Shown piece by piece: positions 1 through 6,425 of a stretch of 10,737 bases of DNA. Below the pieces are notes generated by a model. That model was not told the DNA's origin. It ran no database searches and saw only the letters and a program-made list of their open reading frames with translations. The position numbers and the translations under genes are program-made. Each line of letters starts with the position of its first letter. Position 1 is the first letter of the stretch. The DNA is from an uncultured Actinomycetes bacterium (lineage in GTDB: Bacteria; Actinomycetota; Acidimicrobiia; Acidimicrobiales; Microtrichaceae): positions 1-10,737 of the forward strand of contig CAIYXG010000274.1 in assembly GCA_903930035.1 (NCBI GenBank). Reading direction: 5' to 3'.

Positions 1-13
1 AGCAGTCCGACCG

Positions 14-781
14 ATGAACCAGCCGTTCCTGCCCAAGCTCAGCCTGCGCTACCCCACGGCGGCGGCCGGCGTCGACGAACTCCTCCCGCCCGGGTTCACC
101 CGTTGGGGCGAGCCCGTCGTGCAGGTCGGCGTCTACTGCGTCCCGGTGCACGGCGAGCCCGAGCACGGCATCAGCATCAAGGTGCCCGCCACCTTCGACG
201 GCACCGACGGCTGGTACACGCTCGGGATCGGCATCGACCAGGAGTCGGCCGTCTTCGTGAGCCAGGAGACCAACGGCCAGCCCAAGTTCCCGTGCCAGGT
301 GACCTACTTCCGCATCGGCGACACCGTCGAGGCCCGGGCCACCCACCAGGGCTGCACGTTCTTGGAGTACCGGGGCACGGCCGGCGAGGAGGTCGTCCAC
401 GACGGCGTCGCCGAGTCGTCCGACACCGAGTGGTGGACCAAGTACTCCCGCCAGGTCGGCGGCGGACAGGGCTTCGACCTGCCGCCCCGCGTGGTGGCGG
501 TCCGCACCGCGGGCGTCCCCGTGGGCTCGGTCCCGCTCACCGGCGAGCTGGTGCTGCGCGAGAGCGCGTGGGACCCGGTGGCCCACTACCTCCCGGTCCG
601 GGGCCCCGTGACCGCCGAGCTGGTGACCGTGCGCCACACGGCGCGCCAGATCACCGTGGCGGGCCCGCTCGACCCCGACGCGTTCTGGCCGCACGCCGAC
701 ACCGTCGGCGGGTCGCGCTGGCCCGGCGAGCGCGGCGCGCCGCGGCCCCTGTCCACCCTCCCCCCGTCCCCCACCGAGTAG
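14..781 (+). CDS. Acetoacetate decarboxylase-fold family protein (start uncertain)
   Basis: A 255-residue protein if the ATG at 14 is used. The frame stays open to the window edge, so the true start may lie upstream. The segment SQETNGQPKFP (residues 83-93) matches the active-site region of the acetoacetate decarboxylase (ADC) family, with Glu85 and a candidate Schiff-base lysine, Lys91. It is followed by a beta-rich stretch (FRIGDTVEARATHQGCTF) typical of this fold. Clostridial ADC has two adjacent lysines (PKK); here the second is Phe. The characterised enzyme decarboxylates acetoacetate to acetone and CO2, but many ADC-fold relatives act on other oxo-acids or perform aldol/dehydration chemistry, so the substrate is unknown. 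The C-terminal tail is Pro-rich and probably disordered. It is the first visible gene of a three-gene unit; the next start lies 8 bp after its stop. Family call fairly firm, reaction not. Confidence 0.72.
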   Translation: MNQPFLPKLSLRYPTAAAGVDELLPPGFTRWGEPVVQVGVYCVPVHGEPEHGISIKVPATFDGTDGWYTLGIGIDQESAVFVSQETNGQPKFPCQVTYFRIGDTVEARATHQGCTFLEYRGTAGEEVVHDGVAESSDTEWWTKYSRQVGGGQGFDLPPRVVAVRTAGVPVGSVPLTGELVLRESAWDPVAHYLPVRGPVTAELVTVRHTARQITVAGPLDPDAFWPHADTVGGSRWPGERGAPRPLSTLPPSPTE

Positions 782-789
782 GTCCTCCC

Positions 790-1209
790 GTGCCCGACAG
801 CATCCCCCTCCACGAGTTCCTCGAGCTCGAGTACGTCGGCGGCAACGACGGCTCGGGCACCGGCGAGGTCCGCATGCCGGTCAAGCCCAACGCCTTCGGG
901 TTCACACAGAACCTGCACGGTGGGGCGATCGCCACGCTGGTCGACCTGACCTGCGCGCTCGCCGCGGTCCGCAGCACCTCGTTCGACCCGGCCGTCGAGT
1001 CGCTGGTGACGGCCGACATGCACGTGCGCTACGTCGGCCGGCCCCGCACGGACCACGTCGTCGCCAGGGCCGAGGTCGTGCGGTCCGGCAGCCAGCTCAT
1101 CGTGGTCGACTGCAAGGTCACCGACGACGACGGCCACGTGGTGGCGTCGGCCGACTTCTCGATGATGAAGGTGCCGCTGCGGCGGCCGCTCACGGAGGTG
1201 GCCGAATGA
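790..1209 (+). CDS. PaaI-type hotdog-fold acyl-CoA thioesterase
   Basis: A 139-residue protein starting at GTG 790; this start gives the usual length of a single-domain hotdog thioesterase (about 130-150 residues). The signature NLHGGAIATLVD (residues 41-52) is the PaaI/4-hydroxybenzoyl-CoA thioesterase-like motif: the HGG loop starts the central helix and Asp52 is in the position of the usual catalytic or structural acidic residue. Strands VTADMHVRYVGRP and HVVARAEVVRSGSQLIVVDCKVTDDDG follow as expected for the beta-sheet. Family members are cytosolic oligomers that hydrolyse acyl-CoA or aryl-CoA thioesters, often to release CoA from dead-end intermediates. It lies 8 bp behind the decarboxylase-fold gene, and its TGA overlaps the aldehyde dehydrogenase ATG by 4 bp, so it is very likely co-transcribed with both. 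The substrate cannot be read from sequence. The much longer open frame beginning at 103 is the same frame read through the upstream gene and is not the protein. Confidence 0.85.
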   Translation: MPDSIPLHEFLELEYVGGNDGSGTGEVRMPVKPNAFGFTQNLHGGAIATLVDLTCALAAVRSTSFDPAVESLVTADMHVRYVGRPRTDHVVARAEVVRSGSQLIVVDCKVTDDDGHVVASADFSMMKVPLRRPLTEVAE

Positions 1210-2666
1210 GCGTGGCCGGCGAGTCCCTGCTGCTCGTCGACGGCGAGCTGCGGCCCGCCACCGGCGGCGGCACGTTCGACAACCTGAACCCGGCGACGGG
1301 ACTGGTGGCGGGCACCGCGCCCGACGCCACGGCGGCCGACGCCGCGCAGGCCGTGGCCGCCGCCCGGCGGGCGTTCGACGAGTCGGGCTGGGCGCACGAC
1401 GTGGCGCTGCGGGTCCGGGTCCTGCGCCAGCTCGACCAGGCGCTGCGCGACCACGAGGACCTGCTGACGGAGCTCACGCTCACCGAGGTCGGTGCCCCGC
1501 GGCAGTCGTGCGCCACCATCCAGGTGCACGAGCCGCTCGCCATCGTGGGGTGGTTCGCCGACCTGGCCGAGCGCTACGAGTGGACCCAGGACCTGGGCGA
1601 GCGCGACACCATGGGCGGGCGCTGCCGCCGGTGGGTCACCAAGGAGCCGGTCGGCGTGGTCGCCGCCATCACCCCGTGGAACGTGCCCAACCAGATCAAC
1701 CTGGCCAAGGTGGTCCCCGCACTGGCGGCCGGGTGCACGGTGGTGCTCAAGCCGGCGCCCGACACGCCGTGGACCGGCCTGGCGCTGGGCCGGCTGTTCG
1801 CCGAGCACACCGACCTCCCCGCCGGCGTCCTCAACGTGCTCACCGCCGCCGACAAGGCCTACGGCGAGCTCCTCACCACCGACCCCCGGGTGGACATGAT
1901 CAGCTTCACCGGCTCGACGCCCGTGGGGAAACGCATCATGGAGGTGGCGGCCGCCAACCTCACCCGCGTCTTCCTGGAGCTGGGCGGCAAGTCGGTCCAC
2001 CTCGTGCTCGACGACGTGGCCGACATGGGTCTGGCCGCCGCGCACGCCGCGATCGGGACCGGGGTCGTGGCCGGGCAGGGCTGTGCGCTCACCACCCGCG
2101 TGCTCCTGCCCCGCTCCCGCTACGACGAGGGCCTCGAGGCGATCGCCGGGATGATGGGGGCGCTCACGGTCGGGGACCCGGGCGACGAGGCCACCGTGAT
2201 GGGGCCGCTGGTCAGCGCGGCACAGGTGGACCGGGTCGAGGGCTACGTCCAGGGCGCGGTGGCCCAGGGGGCACGGGTGGTCTGCGGCGGCAGCCGGATC
2301 GACGGGCCGGGGTTCTTCTTCCGGCCCACCCTCCTGGCCGACGTCACCAACGACATGACGGCGGCCCAGGAGGAGATCTTCGGCCCGGTGCTGGTCGCGA
2401 TCCCCTACGACGGCGACGACGAGGCCGTGGCCATCGCCAACGACTCGGTGTACGGGCTCTCGGGCGCCGTGTTCTCCGACGACCCGGACCGGGCCCGGGC
2501 CGTCGCGGCCCGCATCCGCACGGGCACCATGTCGGTCAACGGCGGCGTCTGGTACGGCCCGGACGTGCCGTTCGGCGGGTTCAAGCAGTCCGGCCTGGGC
2601 CGGGAGATGGGCGTGGCCGGGTTCGAGGAGCACCTCGAGCTCAAGGCCTACGCCGAGCCCGTCTGA
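1206..2666 (+). CDS. NAD(P)-dependent aldehyde dehydrogenase
   Basis: A 486-residue protein of normal length for the aldehyde dehydrogenase (ALDH) superfamily, which oxidises aldehydes to carboxylates with NAD(P)+. All key motifs are present: PWN with Asn159 (oxyanion hole), VVLKPAP (181-185, cofactor binding), FTGSTPVGKRI (Rossmann glycine motif, 234-244), LELGGKS with general base Glu258, GQGC with nucleophile Cys293, EEIFGPV with Glu390, and FGGFKQSGLGRE near the C-terminus. The enzyme should therefore be catalytically intact. ATG 1206 is preceded by GGAGG at 1194-1198 with 7-nt spacing and overlaps the thioesterase stop by 4 bp (ATGA), indicating translational coupling. Substrate is unknown; co-location with a decarboxylase-fold protein and a thioesterase suggests an aldehyde made during degradation of an acyl-CoA or oxo-acid. 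The gene ends just before a 20-bp palindrome shared with a convergent gene. Confidence 0.93.
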   Translation: MSVAGESLLLVDGELRPATGGGTFDNLNPATGLVAGTAPDATAADAAQAVAAARRAFDESGWAHDVALRVRVLRQLDQALRDHEDLLTELTLTEVGAPRQSCATIQVHEPLAIVGWFADLAERYEWTQDLGERDTMGGRCRRWVTKEPVGVVAAITPWNVPNQINLAKVVPALAAGCTVVLKPAPDTPWTGLALGRLFAEHTDLPAGVLNVLTAADKAYGELLTTDPRVDMISFTGSTPVGKRIMEVAAANLTRVFLELGGKSVHLVLDDVADMGLAAAHAAIGTGVVAGQGCALTTRVLLPRSRYDEGLEAIAGMMGALTVGDPGDEATVMGPLVSAAQVDRVEGYVQGAVAQGARVVCGGSRIDGPGFFFRPTLLADVTNDMTAAQEEIFGPVLVAIPYDGDDEAVAIANDSVYGLSGAVFSDDPDRARAVAARIRTGTMSVNGGVWYGPDVPFGGFKQSGLGREMGVAGFEEHLELKAYAEPV

Positions 2667-2671
2667 CCCGT

Positions 2672-2691
2672 CCGGCCGCCGCGGCGGCCGG
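2672..2691. terminator. Perfect 20-bp GC palindrome between convergent genes
   Basis: CCGGCCGCCGCGGCGGCCGG is a perfect inverted repeat in the 36-bp gap between the ends of the aldehyde dehydrogenase (+) and the beta-propeller gene (-). Its place between two convergent stops suggests a bidirectional transcription barrier. There is no T-tract on either side, so it is not a classical intrinsic terminator, although U-less hairpins are often proposed in actinobacteria. Confidence 0.5.
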
Positions 2692-2702
2692 GCACCCGGC
2701 CG

Positions 2703-3938
2703 TCAGCCGAACGTGAGCGTCGTGGCGTAGACGTTCGTGGGGCCGATCTGGCCCGACACCCACGGCTCGTCGGGCCGGTCGAGCGGCGAGCTGTAGTTGT
2801 AGACGACGAGCGTGTCGGGGTCGTCCCAGACGATGCCGGGGAACGAGGTGTCGCCGCAGCTCGGCAGGTCGACGACCCAGTCGATGCAGCGGCGGTCCCG
2901 GTCGACCTTCCACAGCGACAGCCGCTTGGGGGTCACCCAGTAGGCCAGCTGGTAGAGGGGCAGCTGCAGGTCGCGGCGCCCGCGGCACATCCCCAGGTCG
3001 TAGCGGCCGCCCCAGCCGAGCGACCGCCGGCCGAGCAGCCACACCTCGCCGCCGTGGGCGAACACGTAGGGCGAGTCGAACTTGCGGGGGTCGTCGACGG
3101 TCGACCAGTTGGTGAGGTCGTCGGCCGGGGCGTGGGCCAGCAGCGAGCCGAACACACCACGCTCGCCGGCCTCGTTCCGCATGACCGCCCACAGGTCGCC
3201 GTCGCCGTCGAACGCAAAGTCGGTCTCGCCGCACCCGCCTGCGTGCACGACCGGGCGCGCCGGGTCCACCGGCCGCCAGTCGTAGCCGTCGTCGGTGGTC
3301 ATGAGCTCGACCTCCACGTGGGCCTCGCCCCTGGAGAACGCGTCCTCGCCGCCGCGGTAGCGGACCATGTACGGCACGCCGTCGAGCGTCTTGGTGCGCC
3401 ACACCACGTAGTCGTCCGGGCTGACGGCCACCGGGCGGGTCCAGGACCCGTCGTCGTTGCGGTGCAGCGCCAGGATGCGGCCCGGCTCGAAGCGGAACGG
3501 GTTGGTGCCCGCCTCGAAGAAGTAGAGGAGCAGCCGGCCGTCCACCTCCAGGAACCGCGGCTCCCGCGCGTCGCGGCCGGGCCGCAGGTCGGCCTCGGTG
3601 GACCAGGTGCTGCCGCCGTCGGTGCTGCGCAGGACGACCAGCCGCGTCTGGCGCGACGCCCAGTGGAACCGTGACGTCCGCACCGCCAGGTACCGGGCAC
3701 CGTCGTGGTCCAGCACGTCCAGGTTGTTGTTGGAGTTGCCCAGCTCCAGCTGGGTCGGCACGCCGGGTCCGGGCAGGACCTGGCGCGTCGGCCCCAGGGA
3801 GACCCCGGTGACCGGCCGCTGCTCGGGCACGGCGGGCGGAGTGGCCCGGGCCACGAACGGTCGGAGCACGGCGCGCGACAGCGCGGCCAGGACCCGCGAG
3901 ACGGGCACCATCAGACGGTCGAAGGTCCGGACGAACAT
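2703..3938 (-). CDS. Sialidase-like six-bladed beta-propeller protein, function unknown
   Basis: A 411-residue protein. A canonical Asp-box, STDGGSTW (105-112), and a degenerate one, TTDDGYDW (214-221), place it in the sialidase/BNR-like beta-propeller superfamily. A recurring pattern of acidic residue, hydrophobic strand, D/H-G turn and hydrophobic strand is visible about six times (near 71-88, 126-142, 186-195, 238-254, 288-305, 363-384), fitting a six-bladed propeller. Some true sialidases share this fold, but I cannot confirm the arginine triad or the Tyr/Glu nucleophile pair, so enzymatic activity is open; a carbohydrate-binding role or another glycosidase is possible. The N-terminus (residues 1-31, FVRTFDRLMVPVSRVLAALSRAV) is amphipathic and basic rather than a clean cleavable signal peptide, so it may sit on the membrane inner face or stay cytosolic. 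It is divergent from the Rieske gene across 65 bp and may share its operator. No strong Shine-Dalgarno is seen before ATG 3938; Met10 is an alternative start. Confidence 0.75.
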   Translation of the reverse strand: MFVRTFDRLMVPVSRVLAALSRAVLRPFVARATPPAVPEQRPVTGVSLGPTRQVLPGPGVPTQLELGNSNNNLDVLDHDGARYLAVRTSRFHWASRQTRLVVLRSTDGGSTWSTEADLRPGRDAREPRFLEVDGRLLLYFFEAGTNPFRFEPGRILALHRNDDGSWTRPVAVSPDDYVVWRTKTLDGVPYMVRYRGGEDAFSRGEAHVEVELMTTDDGYDWRPVDPARPVVHAGGCGETDFAFDGDGDLWAVMRNEAGERGVFGSLLAHAPADDLTNWSTVDDPRKFDSPYVFAHGGEVWLLGRRSLGWGGRYDLGMCRGRRDLQLPLYQLAYWVTPKRLSLWKVDRDRRCIDWVVDLPSCGDTSFPGIVWDDPDTLVVYNYSSPLDRPDEPWVSGQIGPTNVYATTLTFG

Positions 3939-3967
3939 CCGGCAAGTGTCGCACGACCGGGCCCGGG

Positions 3968-3988
3968 CAAGACAGTCAGACTGTTTTG
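3968..3988. promoter_or_regulatory. Probable TetR-family operator (21-bp palindrome)
   Basis: The core ACAGTCAGACTGT (3972-3984) is a perfect 13-bp palindrome centred on A3978. It extends outward to CAA...TTG at 3968-3970 and 3986-3988 with one mismatched pair (3971/3985). It is an AT-richer patch in very GC-rich DNA. Size and symmetry fit a TetR-family operator, and a TetR gene closes the operon that starts 16 bp downstream. It covers the -35 box and spacer of the predicted oxygenase promoter, a repressing position. It also lies 30 bp from the divergent beta-propeller start, so it could control both genes. Which protein binds it is inferred. Confidence 0.7.
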
Positions 3989-3997
3989 TCTTATCGT
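3969..3997 (+). promoter_or_regulatory. Predicted sigma-70-type promoter, likely leaderless, for the Rieske gene
   Basis: AAGACA (3969-3974, 4 of 6 matches to TTGACA) and TATCGT (3992-3997, TANNNT type) are separated by 17 bp. Six bases later comes ATG 4004, which is where transcription would be expected to begin, implying a leaderless mRNA. This fits the lack of a properly spaced Shine-Dalgarno before ATG 4004; the G-run directly touches the start codon. Leaderless transcripts are common in actinobacteria. Confidence 0.5.
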
Positions 3998-4003
3998 CGG
4001 GGG

Positions 4004-5068
4004 ATGGCCTCCTCCGACGAACCGACCGCTTCCGACGCCGAGCCCGTCATCGGGGAGCACCTGCGCAGGACGGTGGCACCGCCCGCCGTCCGCGAGGGCC
4101 ACCGGCCGCGGCTCGTGTCCGACGCCGACTGGGCGCACGCCTCGCAGAAGTACGAGCTCGAGGACCGGCCCGTGCCGCCGCCCATCCCCAACGGCTGGTA
4201 CTCGCTGCTCGCCAGCCACGAGCTGGGGCGGGGCGAGCTGCGGGCCGTGATCGCCGTGGGCCGAGAGCTCGTCGCCTACCGCGACGACCACGGCGTCGCC
4301 CACGTCGTCGACGCCCACTGCCCGCACATGGGTGCGCACCTGGGCGGGGGCCGGGTCCGGGGCGACACGGTCGAGTGCCCGTACCACGCGTGGCGCTACG
4401 GCCCCGACGGCCAGTGCGTCGAGATCCCCTACTCGGACACCCGCATCCCCGCGAAGGCCTGTCTCCGCACCTACCCGGTGCAGGAGGTGGCGGGCATGGT
4501 CCTGTTCTGGTTCCACCACGGCGCCAAGGACCCCACGTACGAGGTGCCCGCACCCGGCGAGCACGGCGCCGACGGCTGGTCCGAGCCCCGCGAGTACCGC
4601 GTCGAGCTGGTCGCCGCGCTCCAGGAGATGGCCGAGAACAACGTGGACTACGCGCACCTCTGGCACGTCCACGGCCGCGCCGCCGTGCCCGACCGCACGT
4701 CGGAGTTCACGATGGACGGCCCGTTCTCGACCGTCGTCGAGCAGCTGCCCGACAACGTCGAGTTCCACCGCAACACCTACGGGCCGGGCGTCGCCACGCT
4801 CCGGGTCCCGGACGTCATGACAATCTTCGCCACGACCACCCCGGTGGACCGGCGCCACTGCCGGCTGCTCTGGCACTTCTACTTCACCGACGCCGTCGCG
4901 CCCCTCGCCGACGACATGGTGCAGGGCGTCACCGGCGAGTACGGGCTGATGGCCGACGTCCCGATCTGGCAGGACAAGGTCTTCCTGGAGCGGCCCCTGC
5001 TGGTGAAGGGCGACGGCAACATCGCCGAGTTCCGTCGCTGGTACTCGCAGTTCTACGAGGACGCGTGA
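4004..5068 (+). CDS. Rieske non-heme iron oxygenase, KshA/DAF-36-like
   Basis: A 354-residue protein from ATG 4004. The Rieske [2Fe-2S] motif is complete: Cys106-Pro-His108 and Cys125-x2-His128 (CPHMGAHLGG...CPYHAWRY). The catalytic domain carries ENNVDYAHLWHVH, giving a mononuclear iron site of His218 and His223 with bridging Asp215; Asp318 (ADVPIW) is the likely third ligand. The C-terminal pattern IW-x2-K-x4-[DE]-x-PLL...DG-x3-FRRWYSQFY resembles 3-ketosteroid 9-alpha-hydroxylase oxygenase (KshA) and the DAF-36/Neverland cholesterol 7-desaturase group, as does QCVEIPY (137-143) after the cluster. A polycyclic or sterol-like substrate is therefore a reasonable inference, not a demonstration. 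Such enzymes need a ferredoxin reductase; none is in the window. A TTG at 3986 could add six residues but lies inside the operator, so ATG 4004 is preferred. The TetR gene overlaps its stop by 4 bp. No signal peptide or membrane span is apparent. Confidence 0.88.
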   Translation: MASSDEPTASDAEPVIGEHLRRTVAPPAVREGHRPRLVSDADWAHASQKYELEDRPVPPPIPNGWYSLLASHELGRGELRAVIAVGRELVAYRDDHGVAHVVDAHCPHMGAHLGGGRVRGDTVECPYHAWRYGPDGQCVEIPYSDTRIPAKACLRTYPVQEVAGMVLFWFHHGAKDPTYEVPAPGEHGADGWSEPREYRVELVAALQEMAENNVDYAHLWHVHGRAAVPDRTSEFTMDGPFSTVVEQLPDNVEFHRNTYGPGVATLRVPDVMTIFATTTPVDRRHCRLLWHFYFTDAVAPLADDMVQGVTGEYGLMADVPIWQDKVFLERPLLVKGDGNIAEFRRWYSQFYEDA

Positions 5069-5688
5069 GCGCCACCGCCACCGCGGACGCCGACCACAGC
5101 TGGAAGGCCCGGCCCGAGGGCTCGGACTACGACGCCGTGCGCAGCCGCCTGGTCGACGCGGCCGAGTCCCTCGTGCGCGAGCACGGCGTGGCGGCGCTCC
5201 GCCAGGAGGCCGTGGCCGAGCGGGCCGGGCTGTCGCGGTCGTCGGTGTACCGCTACTTCAACTCCAAGGACGAGCTGGTCGTGGCCGCCGTGGTGCGCTC
5301 GACGTTGCGGATCGGCCAGCAGGTGATCGACGGGATCGGCCCCGACGCCGGGCCCGAGGAGTTCCTGGTGCGCGGCATCGTGGACTCGATCCGGGCCATG
5401 GCCGCCGACCCGCTGCACCAGTCGTTGACCACGCCGGCCTCGACCACCCGCATGAGCCGCCTGACCAACACGGCCCTGCGCGAGGGCGTGCGGCCGCTGG
5501 TGGACCCGGTGTTCGAGGCGGCCAGCGCCCGGGGCGCGCTGCGGTCGGGCGTGACCCGGGACGACGTCGTGAACTGGCTGCAGGTGGTGGCGCTCGGGCT
5601 CATGCAGTCGCCCGGGCTGGCGGCCGACGCCGACGAGGTGGAGGCGCTGCTCCGCAGGATGCTGGTCCCTGCGGTCCTGCGCGACTGA
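5065..5688 (+). CDS. TetR/AcrR-family transcriptional regulator
   Basis: A 207-residue regulator, standard for the family. The N-terminal domain (about 24-70) holds the helix-turn-helix: AALRQEAVAERAGLSRSSVYRYFNSKDELV, with the typical AGLSRSSVYRYF recognition segment (55-65) and the KDEL-type start of helix 4. The remaining 135 residues are the variable, mostly helical ligand-binding and dimerisation domain, ending in a helix rich in Leu and Arg. The GTG start at 5065 overlaps the Rieske stop (GTGA) and GAGG lies 4 nt upstream, so translation is coupled to the oxygenase. This arrangement suggests a local repressor that senses the oxygenase substrate or product and binds the palindrome at 3968-3988, thereby controlling its own operon. 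The ligand is unknown. The next gene is convergent. Confidence 0.9.
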   Translation: MSATATADADHSWKARPEGSDYDAVRSRLVDAAESLVREHGVAALRQEAVAERAGLSRSSVYRYFNSKDELVVAAVVRSTLRIGQQVIDGIGPDAGPEEFLVRGIVDSIRAMAADPLHQSLTTPASTTRMSRLTNTALREGVRPLVDPVFEAASARGALRSGVTRDDVVNWLQVVALGLMQSPGLAADADEVEALLRRMLVPAVLRD

Positions 5689-5704
5689 CCGACGCGACTG
5701 ACCG
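5681..5704 (+). repeat. Short tandem repeat at the TetR stop
   Basis: GCGACTGACCG occurs twice (5681-5691 and 5694-5704), a 13-bp period. The first copy contains the TetR stop codon. It looks like a small local duplication; the second copy forms the left arm of the adjacent hairpin. Confidence 0.55.
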
Positions 5705-5733
5705 CCGCCACGCCGGGGCGCGGCGACGGTCAG
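5698..5733. terminator. Hairpin between convergent TetR and lipoprotein genes
   Basis: CTGACCG (5698-5704) pairs with CGGTCAG (5727-5733), and an inner CCGC/GCGG pair (5705-5708 with 5720-5723) extends the stem with a small 3-nt bulge. It lies in the 76-bp gap between two convergent genes, which suits a bidirectional terminator. No T-tract follows on either strand. Confidence 0.5.
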
Positions 5734-5764
5734 CAGGGACGTCGGTCGGGCGGCGCCCGCCGGG

Positions 5765-6406
5765 TCAGGCGGGGCAGCCGTCCTCGAGGATGATGGGCGG
5801 CAGGCCGGCGCTGGCGGTGCCGCAGGGGCTCTGGGCCGGCTGGACCCACTTGCCGCTCTGGGCCTGCAGGATGAACTTGGTCCCGCCGGTGACCGTGCCG
5901 GCCGCGTAGCCGCCCGAGCAGACGTAGTTCGTCAGCGTGGTGGACGGGTCGCCGCCCAGGCCGTCGACGATCGCCGTCGCCGTGCAGGGCGCACCGTTGG
6001 GCGCGTAGGTCGTGGTGGTGGCGGGCTTGGCCGTCGTGGTCGTCGACGTCGAGCCGCACACGGTCTTCTTGGCGGCGACCGCGGTGTTCAGCGCGTTCTC
6101 CGTCTCCGGACCGAGCTCGCCGTCGGCCACCAGGCCCGAGGCCCGCTGGAAGGCGACGATCGCCGCGTCCGTGCCCGGGCCGATGATCCCGTCGATGTTG
6201 CCCGCGTAGCAGCCGACTGCGGCCAGCTGGCTCTGGATCTCCTTGTCGAACCGGATGGTGGCCTCGATGGCCGCCTCGTCGACGGTCGTGGTGGTGGCCT
6301 TCTCGGTGGTCGTCGACGACGACGAGTCGTTCGAGCTGCAGCCGGCGGCGCCCAGCACCAGCAGGACGGCGGCGGCCGCGGCGACGGTCTTCAGGGATCG
6401 GGTCAT
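5765..6406 (-). CDS. Lipoprotein with peptidoglycan-binding-like domain
   Basis: A 213-residue exported protein. Residues 1-22 form a lipoprotein signal (basic MTRSLK, hydrophobic core AAAAAVLLVLGAAG) ending at Cys23; the lipobox GAAGC has Ala rather than Leu at -3, so lipidation is probable rather than certain. A Ser/Thr-rich linker (24-42) leads to a PG_binding_1-like segment (about 55-108: IQSQLAAVGCYAGNIDGIIGPGTDAAIVAFQRASGL...DGELGPETENAL), a domain known from cell-wall hydrolases and anchors. A second Thr-rich linker (118-133) precedes a C-terminal region with four cysteines (141, 163, 195, 211) and a beta-rich YVCSGGYAAG...KFILQAQSGKW pattern; no catalytic motif is recognised there. 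GGAG at 6413-6416 (minus strand), 6 nt from ATG 6406, supports the start. It follows an ABC transporter on the same strand by 63 bp and may be its partner, though a palindrome separates them. Confidence 0.82.
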   Translation of the reverse strand: MTRSLKTVAAAAAVLLVLGAAGCSSNDSSSSTTTEKATTTTVDEAAIEATIRFDKEIQSQLAAVGCYAGNIDGIIGPGTDAAIVAFQRASGLVADGELGPETENALNTAVAAKKTVCGSTSTTTTAKPATTTTYAPNGAPCTATAIVDGLGGDPSTTLTNYVCSGGYAAGTVTGGTKFILQAQSGKWVQPAQSPCGTASAGLPPIILEDGCPA

Positions 6407-6425
6407 GTCGTGCTCCAGAGGTCGG

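Noticed and set aside
103..789. Extension of the thioesterase frame upstream of 790
   Set aside because: It overlaps the decarboxylase-fold gene in another frame and is Arg/Gly/Pro-rich; the hotdog domain needs only the part from GTG 790.
1029..2633. Long open frame on the minus strand opposite the aldehyde dehydrogenase (534 codons)
   Set aside because: It is rich in His, Gly, Arg and Pro with no family motif and mirrors the codon pattern of the intact ALDH; typical of antisense frames in very GC-rich DNA.
3957..3968. CCGGGCCCGG/GCCCGGGC self-complementary run near the divergent promoter
   Set aside because: Short all-GC palindromes are expected by chance at this base composition; the adjacent ACAGTCAGACTGT is much less likely by chance.
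3986..3988. TTG as the start of the Rieske oxygenase
   Set aside because: It lies inside the operator palindrome and upstream of the predicted -10 box; ATG 4004 fits the promoter spacing better.
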